Source of the DNA: Tritrichomonas foetus
Lineage: Eukaryota > Parabasalia > Tritrichomonadida > Tritrichomonadidae
Direction of reading: 5' to 3'
NCBI GenBank assembly: GCA_001839685.1
Contig: MLAK01000649.1
Span: 50,635 to 114,634, forward strand
DNA: 64,000 bases
The notes under the pieces were generated by a model. It made no database searches. It was given only the letters and a program-made list of their open reading frames with translations, and had not been told where the DNA came from. Positions 1 through 9,100 of this stretch are shown here, one piece after another. Within the stretch, counting starts at the first letter, position 1; every line of letters begins with the position of its first letter. The translations under genes were made by a program, and so were the position numbers.

Positions 1-1105
1 ATTCATTTCGATACCGGCTTATATGCGTATCTTGGATATACCACATCAAATTGAATGGCTGATGGCTCTTGAGGTGAGATAAAAATGAACTATTTACCAT
101 CCAATTGGTGACATCATTATCCTTTTTTTTGTGATGAACTGTATTAATTATTAACGAATAATTATGAAGACGTAAAAAATCTAAATAATTACCAATATTA
201 GGCCTTCCTCCAATTACCATATAGCTTGAATAATTCAATTTATGCAAGTAATCTGGGAAACATTTAAAGTCTTTGTTCAAATGGAAGTGTCCTTGATCAT
301 ATTTTATTGTTCCATCTGTGATCATTGGTAAATTGCACATAACAACAAATAATGAAGCTATTGACCATCCACTATGTGGTTGCTTTACAACATTGGTGAA
401 AATTGTAGAATGATTTGATAGATTTGATAAGAAAGGCAATAAATCCTTTTTTTCTCGGTTAAACGGTCCAAGGTTTTGTAATTCGAAAGATTCCAATATA
501 ATCATAATCAAATTTTTTTGTTTCATGCCTTTAGGCTGTGAAACAGTAATATTTGTAGCAAGAAATGATTCAAAGACTTCAATAAATGATTCTTCCTTAT
601 CATGAAAGATAACATCACTTGAAAAAGGGAAAAGATCTTTTTTTATCGACAGACAGTATTTATACATACAATAAAAGATATATATGACCATCAAAAAAAT
701 GAATTCATCCTCCAAATAGACATCAACAATGGTTACTAATGAAAAAAATATCACGATAACGGTTGTAATTATACCAAAAAATAAAATACTTTGTTGGTCG
801 GTGAAACCGTACTTTATATCGATTGATGAGAAAAATTGATAGCTAAATGAGTGATTAGTGATGAAGTAACATGCTGCTTCACCAACATTCACTGTGTACA
901 TCAAGATAATAAAAATAGATTTCATGAATTTGTGGAGTCGAAGCTGGATAATTAATAAATAACACACTAGATAGAAAGTAAGTCGATATATGGCTTCAAT
1001 AACATTTTTTGTATGTGTAACAATATAAAAGTCCAGTAAAACGATGAAAACGAGGTTGAGCATGACATAAAATATGACCCTGTTTCCATGATTCTCTTTG
1101 CCCAT
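1..1105 (-). CDS. MdoB/LTA-synthase-like membrane phosphoglycerol transferase (3' end cut by window edge)
   Basis: I translated this by hand: an open frame of about 368 codons runs from an ATG at 1105-1103 off the left edge. An in-frame TAA precedes the ATG, so this is the first possible Met. Residues 1-150 hold four or five hydrophobic segments (about 10-29, 41-56, 62-80, 107-128, 135-150). A sulfatase-fold domain follows. NLIMIILESFE (198-208) matches the first metal-binding motif of LTA synthases. SGWSIA (245-250) matches the GWTIA nucleophile motif of bacterial phosphoglycerol transferase I (MdoB/OpgB), with Ser248 where Thr is usual. These enzymes have membrane helices followed by an extracytoplasmic catalytic domain that moves phosphoglycerol or phosphoethanolamine from lipid to glycan, which fits this layout. 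The remaining metal ligands lie beyond the edge. A role in surface glycoconjugates is inference; the fold is well supported. Confidence 0.72.
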   Translation of the reverse strand, partial: MGKENHGNRVIFYVMLNLVFIVLLDFYIVTHTKNVIEAIYRLTFYLVCYLLIIQLRLHKFMKSIFIILMYTVNVGEAACYFITNHSFSYQFFSSIDIKYGFTDQQSILFFGIITTVIVIFFSLVTIVDVYLEDEFIFLMVIYIFYCMYKYCLSIKKDLFPFSSDVIFHDKEESFIEVFESFLATNITVSQPKGMKQKNLIMIILESFELQNLGPFNREKKDLLPFLSNLSNHSTIFTNVVKQPHSGWSIASLFVVMCNLPMITDGTIKYDQGHFHLNKDFKCFPDYLHKLNYSSYMVIGGRPNIGNYLDFLRLHNYSLIINTVHHKKKDNDVTNWMVNSSFLSHLKSHQPFNLMWYIQDTHISRYRNE

Positions 1106-2742
1106 TGTTTGGTGACGAAATTATGGTTTTCTGGACGAATAAAAATGAGTTTAAAATAATCAAGTCGAACCATCGAGATAAATTCAACTTGAATCATTTG
1201 ATTGAATCCTTTTCAAATAATTGGTTGTATTCAGAGTGATTATTCTTAAGGAGTAATACAGTCTCATTCAAAAAAAATCTGATGGTTTTCTAGTAACTTG
1301 AATACCTAGGTAGGATTGCATATGAAGGACAAATGTGTACAACCATGGGTAATTTCATCATCTTTGAGAAAGGAGCATGAACTTATCATTGGATCAATTT
1401 TGCAAGTAAAAAAAAATTGTGTAGAAAATAATAGTCGATTCATAGATTTATTGAAAAGTTGCAGTGTTGTGACCAACACTGCAAAATGCAGATCATCTTG
1501 AAAAGACCGTGAAATAGTGAGTAAAATATCACATGGTCATTGACAAAACAAAAGAAAATTAAAATTCAATAGACTTCATAATTAACTCTTAAAAATTAAA
1601 TTATTTTGAAAGAAAAGTGTAAAAGTATTGTGAAGAAATAATCGGAAAAACCCTAATTGTATAAATAGGTTTCTTATTTCTGAAAGAATTTTACTTCAAA
1701 ATATTGAATGACGTGAAGTCATATGACTTGACATTTCAATGCTCTACTTGCTTTCTGTAGGTTGGATTGTGGATGAAAACTAATATTTAAGATAATTTCA
1801 ATGATTTATTCTTTTGAAATTATAAATAAAAAAAAAATGGTTCGAAAATTCTGGAATGTTTGCTTTTTCAAGGACATGAAGACGCGATAAAAATGATCAA
1901 AAAAGAAGAAGATGGATATGCATAATTAGAAAAATATATATTTGGAAATTTCTCATCAAATGTATAATATCAGGACTATCCCTCCACTGATTGTATCTTA
2001 TTATTACTTTGAATGCGACACCAAAATAACCAGGAAAACAATTTTTGAGGTGAAAAATAAAGAAATAAAAGAATTATTTATTAAATATTTGGTCAACATG
2101 TGTAAAAGCTAGAATAACGACATACAAATGAATGATTTATTACAGGAATCTTACCACATCGAATAGCAATAATTATTCTAACATTAGAATCAATAAAAAA
2201 TTATCGTCGTTCAATATGGGATTTTTAAAAAAATCATGGCAGTATAATGTAATAATTACATTGTAATTAATATATACATAAATTTTTAGCTTTATAATCT
2301 CAAAATCATCGATTTAGGAATGATTATTTTTTTATTTAGTTACATTTTATCACTAATATTATATATTTAGTGAAAATGTAATCATTAATATCATTAATAT
2401 CATTAGCGATATCAAGAAAGTAAGACTTCACCACTCAATATGATCTTCAATAAATCAAATCATGGCCTCAAATTTGACAGAACTCATAGAAAAAATTCAA
2501 TACATATTTTCATAACTATATTTTATTGAATGCAGGTCTTTTGTATATCTTACGACTGGAAAACATTAAAGGGAAGAAATTTATTGAAACAATAATATAT
2601 AATAATTATTGTTCAGTAAAAATCCAAATCTCTGATTTGAGAGAAATAATAGAAATAACAATCATTGGTGTTGATTAAACTGCAATTTTTGTTATTTGAG
2701 AGAGATAACATGCAAATTAATTTTTCAAATTACTTTTGATTA
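1106..2742. other. AT-rich intergenic spacer
   Basis: No convincing gene. The only short frame with an upstream-like start (1316-1501) begins at TTG and has no recognisable domain. The 1106-1250 part is the promoter side of the MdoB-like gene: TCACCAA stands just before its ATG on the minus strand. Small structures are present: a 17-nt inverted repeat at 2246-2262 (AATGTAAT/ATTACATT), a hairpin at 2340-2381, and three tandem 9-bp units of ATCATTAAT at 2381-2407, the third imperfect. Confidence 0.6.
2340..2381. repeat. Hairpin-forming inverted repeat
   Basis: The left arm TTACATTTT..CACTAA (2340-2356) pairs with TTAGTGAAAATGTAA (2367-2381), apart from a two-base bulge, around a loop of about 10 bases. 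It lies in a long spacer, about 360 bases beyond the 3' end of the ankyrin/B-box gene. No function is assigned. Confidence 0.5.
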
Positions 2743-3603
2743 TTAACTAAGATCAAAAAGTTCATCACCTTTATGAAAATGCATATCAATATGTTTTGGA
2801 CAGAATAATTCAAAGCAAATATGACATTTCTGAATTCTTTTGTGTTGACTACAGTGCTTAATAGTGCATCTGTCTTTCTTTTTTGGTGGTTCACTTTGTT
2901 CAATCATTTGCTGGAATTCAGTGAGTAATGCCACAATTTCTGTTCTTTTTAATTGCTTAAAAACTTCGATTGGTGTTCGATTCCGACAATATTTTTCTGT
3001 TAAAAATGAAGCCATTGCATCGGGCGTCTTTTCAATGATGTAATTTCCAACGATACGTGCAATATCTGTTCCTGCATTTGAATTCAACGCTAAATGAAAA
3101 GGGGTATCATTTTTACTGTTTTTGATCAAAGGATCAGCTCCATATTTCAATAAAGTTGAAACAATTTCTAAATTTCCTGTATTTATGGCTAAGTGAAGTG
3201 GTGTATTTTTATTACGAATAGGTAAGTTTATTAATTCAGAAGGATAAGCATATTTTGCTATAATTTTAACACATTCAGTTGAATTATTAATTATTGACAA
3301 GTGAAGTAAATTGTGGCCATCAGGCGTATAGCGTGGCGTAATATTATTTGGACTCGGAATGCATGGATAATGTGCTAAGTTACATAAAAGAAAATGTAAA
3401 TGTTTAGGCTTATTTTTTATAGCACAATATAAGGAAGGTTGTACACCAGTAATTGTTTTTCCTAATAAATCTACGGTGAGTGGATGTGGCCAACCAATGA
3501 ACGATCTGTCACATGTGGCCAAATAACTTATGTCGTCTTTCTCTAAGTATTTTTCCATTTCATTTTGACTTAGGTTAGAAGCAGGCCATGAGGGAGAATT
3601 CAT
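2743..3603 (-). CDS. Ankyrin-repeat protein with C-terminal B-box-like zinc finger
   Basis: 286 residues starting at ATG 3603-3601. Three to five ankyrin-like repeats occupy roughly residues 80-225. The clearest is NTPLHLAINTGNLEIVSTLL, followed by the GADP turn, with the usual TPLHLA and G..EIV..LL signatures. The C-terminus has a Cys/His cluster: CSQH, CHIC, CPKH, then HxxxHFH. Its order and spacing resemble a B-box or other treble-clef zinc site. Ankyrin repeats bind proteins, and the zinc module would add another interaction surface; catalysis is not expected. It is divergent from the phosphatase at 3767 across a 163-bp shared promoter. The partner and pathway are unknown. Confidence 0.75.
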   Translation of the reverse strand: MNSPSWPASNLSQNEMEKYLEKDDISYLATCDRSFIGWPHPLTVDLLGKTITGVQPSLYCAIKNKPKHLHFLLCNLAHYPCIPSPNNITPRYTPDGHNLLHLSIINNSTECVKIIAKYAYPSELINLPIRNKNTPLHLAINTGNLEIVSTLLKYGADPLIKNSKNDTPFHLALNSNAGTDIARIVGNYIIEKTPDAMASFLTEKYCRNRTPIEVFKQLKRTEIVALLTEFQQMIEQSEPPKKKDRCTIKHCSQHKRIQKCHICFELFCPKHIDMHFHKGDELFDLS

Positions 3604-3612
3604 TTATATGCT

Positions 3613-3700
3613 GAAATGTTATATGAAATATCATCATTTCACATGAAATGTTATATAAAATTCATCCTTAATTCCTTCAAAGAGACATGTTATATAAAAT
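3613..3700. repeat. Three imperfect 17-bp repeats in a divergent promoter
   Basis: GAAATGTTATATGAAAT (3613-3629), GAAATGTTATATAAAAT (3645-3661) and GACATGTTATATAAAAT (3684-3700) are spaced 32 and 39 bases apart. They lie between the ankyrin/B-box gene and the PP2A-like gene, so they may be protein-binding sites serving one or both. The regulatory role is inference. Confidence 0.5.
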
Positions 3701-3749
3701 ATATGAATGTCATGTGATGTGATAGTAACTTTGCCCAAAATTTGGCATA

Positions 3750-3757
3750 TCATATAA
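3750..3757 (+). promoter_or_regulatory. Candidate initiator (TCATATAA)
   Basis: The TCA-type motif begins 17 bases before the ATG at 3767. It matches the trichomonad initiator pattern (TCAYWW), where transcription starts at the A. Confidence 0.45.
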
Positions 3758-3766
3758 TTTTGTCAA

Positions 3767-4768
3767 ATGAATGAAATTTATAATCGTGTAAGAAAAGCAA
3801 TTTTTGCGAAGGAAATTGTCCCAGAAGACGATGTCATGTACGTTCTTTTCAGGCTTTTGGAAAAACTTATTACCGAAAATAACATCGTTACAGTTTCGTC
3901 TGATGATAATTTATATGTTGTTGGAGACATCCACGGTCAGATTGGCGACATGATTCATATGTTCACTGTTGCAGGAGAAGACCCCGATCAGCTAACGAAA
4001 GACCTAAAACCATTACAGTACAAATATGTTTTTATGGGTGATTATGTTGACAGAGGTTATTCATCGCTTAACACGTTTTTATTACTTGCGACATACAAAC
4101 TCGAGTGCCGACAGAGTATCACCCTTCTGAGGGGAAATCATGAATCTCGTCAGATTTCTCGAACATACGGATTTTATAACGAATGCGTTGCTTTCTATGG
4201 CCATGCAGGTGTTTGGGTGATGGCCAATGAAGTTTTTGACCTTCTCCCGCTTTGTGCTCTGATTGATACAGACATTTTTTGTGTTCATGGCGGTTTGTCT
4301 CCCCAAATTCGTCTAATTGAACGTATCTCACTTTTGAATAGACAAGATGAGCTTCCAGCTGAGGGACCAATCGCTGACCTCACTTGGAGCGATCCCGACA
4401 ATAAAACAAACGACTTCCACCAGAATCCTCGTGGTGCTGGTTACATATTTGGTGAAAAAGAGGTTAAAATTTTCACACGCTTGAACAGACTGAGTATGAT
4501 CTGTCGATCACATCAATTAGCCATGGATGGGTATCAGCCGTTTTTCGGTGATGAAAATGAAAAAGGGAAGAAATGGAGACTTGTCACTATTTGGTCAGCA
4601 CCTGACTACTGCTACAGGTCAGGAAATAAAGCCGCAATTTACAAGGTAGACAGAAAAAGTGGATCTCTTTACGATGATCATCATATGTTACTATTTGATA
4701 CTGCAGTAGATAGATACAAACCTGAGCATGACTATGACTATCCAACTGTATCATATTACTTCACATAA
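3767..4768 (+). CDS. PP2A-like serine/threonine protein phosphatase catalytic subunit
   Basis: 333 residues, a full-length PPP-family enzyme that dephosphorylates Ser/Thr using two metal ions. The metal and catalytic motifs are intact: GDIHG (53-57), GDYVDRG (91-97), RGNHE (122-126), HGGLSP (174-179), His249 in RSHQ, and SAPDYCYRSGN (277-287). The last motif and the NHESRQI segment place it nearer PP2A/PP4/PP6 than PP1. Two oddities: a lysine-rich insertion around 260-270, and a C-terminus of YYFT. The latter lacks the DYFL tail whose terminal leucine is methylated in PP2A, so control by carboxymethylation is unlikely. The N-terminal 40 residues are also divergent. It is probably one member of an expanded phosphatase family. 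Confidence 0.92.
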   Translation: MNEIYNRVRKAIFAKEIVPEDDVMYVLFRLLEKLITENNIVTVSSDDNLYVVGDIHGQIGDMIHMFTVAGEDPDQLTKDLKPLQYKYVFMGDYVDRGYSSLNTFLLLATYKLECRQSITLLRGNHESRQISRTYGFYNECVAFYGHAGVWVMANEVFDLLPLCALIDTDIFCVHGGLSPQIRLIERISLLNRQDELPAEGPIADLTWSDPDNKTNDFHQNPRGAGYIFGEKEVKIFTRLNRLSMICRSHQLAMDGYQPFFGDENEKGKKWRLVTIWSAPDYCYRSGNKAAIYKVDRKSGSLYDDHHMLLFDTAVDRYKPEHDYDYPTVSYYFT

Positions 4769-5068
4769 GCTGAGATTTTTCTATATTCTTTCTTTTTTTT
4801 TTTTTACCTTTCTTATCGTTTATAAACTTGACTTTAACAAACTTCTAAACATTTTTTTATTTTTTATTTTTCATTTTTCTTTTAACTATTCATGTTCAGT
4901 TATATAAAAAATGCTCAATAAATCTTATCATTCTTGATCTGTTTAAATGATAGATATTAACAAGATGAAAGATTAATTATTATCAAGAAAGATGTGAATA
5001 ACAGAATTTGAATAAAATAATAGCAAAGCTTAATTCTTATATAGTTTAATTAACACAACATATACATT

Positions 5069-5818
5069 TTATTCAACAACTTTGAAGGTTTCTTTTCTCG
5101 GAATAAAGCCAAAATCAAGTTTCTTTTGAATTTTTTTGGCTTTGTTCTTTTGCTTTTTGGCCATTTTACCAATTTCTTGGCGCGTGATTTCTTTGATATG
5201 TTCATCAGCAGCCACTTTGGGAACAGGTTCTGTTGGCTTTGGTGCAAGGTTCTTACCACCATAACGATTACCAATTAAAGTTCTGATCATAAGTTCATTT
5301 TCCAAAATAGCTTTTGGATCAGTTGTGGTAACCCTACTTAAATCATTCATAGTTTTTTCTCTTTTATAGCCTCTTTTGATAGCAACAACCAACATTATAG
5401 CTGCTTTAATAGCTGCACGGTTAATTGTTTTATCATCAGGAAATTCATTTTTCAGATCATCAAATATTTTATTTGCTGTTACTGCAAATCTGGTGGGTAT
5501 ATTGATTTCTTTGGCTATTTCTTCATATGATACTTCATATGGTATATCTAAAAGTTGTCTTGTGTCAGAAATCCTTCGAACAAGAAAGTTATTTGGTATT
5601 CCCTGCATTGACGCAATTTGTCTGAGACGATCATCTGTTTCTAGTTTAAATTTGTAAAGCGAGAGTGCTACGCATACTCCTGGGTCGTTTTTCTTTTGGA
5701 AATTATATTTCAAATGTTGGTAATAAAGTAGCGCTTGGTCTGCAACTTGAATACTAGTTTCGAGGTTTTCGAGTTTCATTGCTCGAACATAAGGCGCTAT
5801 GATTTGTTTGTCTCCCAT
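5069..5818 (-). CDS. Cyclin-box/TFIIB-like two-repeat protein, possible ORC6
   Basis: 249 residues from ATG 5818-5816. The sequence looks like two all-helical repeats (about 12-85 and 90-175) followed by a lysine-rich tail (KKQKNKAKKIQKK) that could bind DNA or act in nuclear import. The arrangement resembles the TFIIB-like domain pair of ORC6, an origin-recognition subunit. The first repeat has the pattern of a conserved helix-rich block with isolated Leu/Ala positions. The match is weak and rests on layout rather than a diagnostic motif. TFIIB itself is unlikely because there is no zinc ribbon. A structure prediction compared with ORC6 and TFIIB would settle it. It is convergent with the PP2A-like gene and divergent from the DOCK-like gene. 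Confidence 0.4.
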   Translation of the reverse strand: MGDKQIIAPYVRAMKLENLETSIQVADQALLYYQHLKYNFQKKNDPGVCVALSLYKFKLETDDRLRQIASMQGIPNNFLVRRISDTRQLLDIPYEVSYEEIAKEINIPTRFAVTANKIFDDLKNEFPDDKTINRAAIKAAIMLVVAIKRGYKREKTMNDLSRVTTTDPKAILENELMIRTLIGNRYGGKNLAPKPTEPVPKVAADEHIKEITRQEIGKMAKKQKNKAKKIQKKLDFGFIPRKETFKVVE

Positions 5819-6098
5819 TTACCAATCACTCACTTTGAAAAACATCCCGCCAAAATTTTCCAGGCAGCTTAATCAACTTTTTCCGTACTTATATAGTCTT
5901 CTCATAAGAATTACAGACCATATATACGCAGAAAGATTATATAATGAGGATTCATCTTTCTCCATGATTATCGAATAATACTTGATAAAAACGATAATAT
6001 ATGATTAAAATACTTTTGTTAGTGTAAAAATATGATTTTAATTATGTCAAAATTGAATATTAATAAAGATATAATCATTTCTTATCAATTATATCGTG

Positions 6099-6106
6099 TC
6101 ACTTTT
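6099..6106 (+). promoter_or_regulatory. Candidate initiator (TCACTTTT)
   Basis: It begins 15 bases before the ATG at 6114. This favours that ATG over an upstream in-frame GTG at 6096, which lies before the motif and would be untranscribed. Confidence 0.45.
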
Positions 6107-6113
6107 TAGTTAT

Positions 6114-9100
6114 ATGAATTCTTCAAAATCTGAAACATTTATCAATTCCATCAAAGAAGAGTTACGAATCTCAGCATCACCGCGCCCTCCCTCCGGCTTT
6201 TATCACCAAACAACACCCGAACAATTAAATTTTTATAATAAATGGCCGAGGCCCGCTTTCGACCAGTCAAAATATGTTTATTCCTACACGCCAATCAAAA
6301 ATTACGCGCCAATCAAGCCACAGCATTTCCAGAACGATTTGACGCCATCCGAAGAAAATTCGAATTTTTCAGGAAAACTCGAGTTCGAACGAATCAAAGA
6401 AATCATGAATATGAAAGCAGATGCTGATGACGTTCCAAAAATCTCTACTGTCTTTCCTTTCGACTTATCTGGCTATCCAAAAATTCCATCGAGTTTCAAC
6501 ACACCGAGTTACGGCTGGATCACTTTTTCACTTGGAAAGTGTAATTTACCATCAAAATTCGAAAAATTGAGCATTGTTGGATTTATCCAATTATTCGATA
6601 ATAAATATAAAAATGCTTCAAGTGAACAAATTAAATTCCGTGTTGTAAACGGCGAGGCCATTTTCACACAAGCAATTGCATCAACTATTAATTTCCCACT
6701 TTATGCAAAAGATCAATCCATTTTATGTGTAATTTCTAGAATTTCTGAGCATTCAAATAATAATGTTCCAATTGCATTAAATTTGGCCACAGTTATTAAT
6801 GAAAATGGAAAATTTGTATCATCTTCCGAATTTTCGAAAGATTGGGCTTTATTTACAAATGATTATGAAACGACGATAAAAAAGATCTTGTCAGAAGATG
6901 AAAACATTGAAAAAGTTGAAATTGAGTTTCATTTTAATTCAAATTTTTCGGAGAAATTAGAAAGAGAATTTTCTTACTCATGGTCACAAACACCAAACTC
7001 TAATTTTTGTGTTTGTCCATTACCAATTCTATCATACATGCCTACTCCTATCATCCTTGCGTTTGATTGGTCATTGAATAATGTGAAATTTCCACAAAAT
7101 GCAACTCGCGTCTTCTTAAAAATGTTCATTTCAGACGAAGTAGAAAATATTCAAAAACCTAAAGCTCTCAAATTATTTAATGGCTTTGAACAAGGTAAAT
7201 TTGTTGATGCTTTTTCAACATCAATTGCAGATGTTTCCCAAAAAGTTCAATTCATTGAACAAGTTTCAATTTATGTTGATCGTGAATTTAAGCAGCACGC
7301 TCATATAGCCATTCATATATATACCATTGAGAAAGGTGCCAAAGAACCGTCACTTTTCGGACTTGCTGCACTTCCTTTCTATCAAGAAGGTTCTCCTGTA
7401 AATCGTGGTACATACAAACTTAAGATTTTTGAAGTTAAAAAACCACCCAAAGATCTGAAAAATTGTATAGAAAAACCAACAACAAAGAAATCTTTTGTAC
7501 AATGCACTTTTAATCTTCCATCTGCTTATTTTCCACCACTTGCTGTTAAAAATGTGATTGATGCATTAATGCCTGAACAAGCTTTACCACCTAATTTTAA
7601 AGAGCTTCCACAAGAAGTCTACCAAAGGCAAATTTTACCAATGTTTGGAAAACTTTTAACTATTATTGCACCAAATACTGCAACACATTTGATTCATTTC
7701 ATTGATGTTTTTGAAGACGAAAGAAATCAAGTCATACATATCATTAAAACATGGATTTACAATGTAATGAATCCAAGTTTATTCGGCCATAATTTCATAA
7801 ATGACTTATGCAGTGCTTTTACGACTGTCATTGATGAAAATTCCAAGAATTCTGAAGAAATTAAGAAAATTTGTCGAACACTACCTTTAGTTTTTGATCT
7901 TTTAATCATTTCTCTAACTACACCAGAAATTAAATATGATAAAAAATATATCATTGAATTATTAAATCGAATCCCAGAATTAATTTGCGAAGTTTCTAAT
8001 AAAAAGATTGGCCAATTTAAAGCTAAATTGGATAATGAAGGAATGAATTCAAATCGACGATCATTTAAAGAACAATCAAGTGAACATGTTTTTGAATTGG
8101 GTGCATCTCAAATTGGAAATATTCCTGAAGCAGTAAAATTGAATTCATCTTATGCCAATTTACTGAGTTGTCTGTTGCCACTTTTTGGATTCGATTCCAT
8201 TTCGAAATTAATTTTCAATCATATTCATTTAATTACAATTAGGAAGAAAAAGAGACTCGATCGAGCAAACCTTTCTTATTTACAATTTTCATTTTTAATG
8301 CCATTTTCATATTCAGAACAATTCATTGTTGGATTAACCAGTTATTGTAAAATTTCAGAAACCTCTAAAATGTCTGCATTTGTTCCAATTCTGTCTCAAA
8401 TCTTTCTTATTCTTCATGTTTCATTTAATTCAAATGACGGTGAAGCTGTTGAGGTAGCATGCAAATTTTTCGCAAATATTTGTTTGGCTACTGAAAATGT
8501 CCCTGAAGAAGTTTCTCAAAAAATTGCTTTTATTATTTTCCCCTTAATTAATACAATTTCTGCAAATTATGAAGGGATGACACTGAAAAACCGACCAAAA
8601 TTACAGCAGGCATTTATTCCAATCGTTTTATATATTCTTAGATTCGCTTCTCATTCATTGATCAGAAAATTCTTTACAGAACTTGGAACTTCTTTCCAAG
8701 TCCACTTCTTGAAATTCCTTCAGACTGTTGTTCGTGTAGTTGTTGACTCACTCAACATGTCGCGCCCACTTATCATGCCTAATCTTTTGAGTAACCACAT
8801 TATGAACGATATGAAGCCAATTCCGAATAAAGCAGGAATGTCAGGAAATAGTTCAAAAATTGATTTGGGCATGTTTGATATTGCTACCAAACATATTTTG
8901 AGATTTATTAGCGCAAATATGGATTTACTTGGTCCCCATGTTGAAATAGTTGTGAATTTATTCAGTAGCCTGTATAATAGCTATCAACCAATTGATAATG
9001 TTAAAATCTTTTATGTTACTGTATTAAAGTTAATTCGCACATTCCCAATTGCACGATCTTTAATTGCATGGTTATTATCTTTAATTTCTTTTGAACAGCA

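Noticed and set aside
1316..1501. 61-codon plus-strand frame
   Set aside because: Starts at TTG, short, and without any recognisable motif or promoter.
6096..6113. GTG-initiated extension of the DOCK-like frame
   Set aside because: Eukaryotic start is expected at ATG; a TCA initiator lies inside this extension, so ATG 6114 is preferred.
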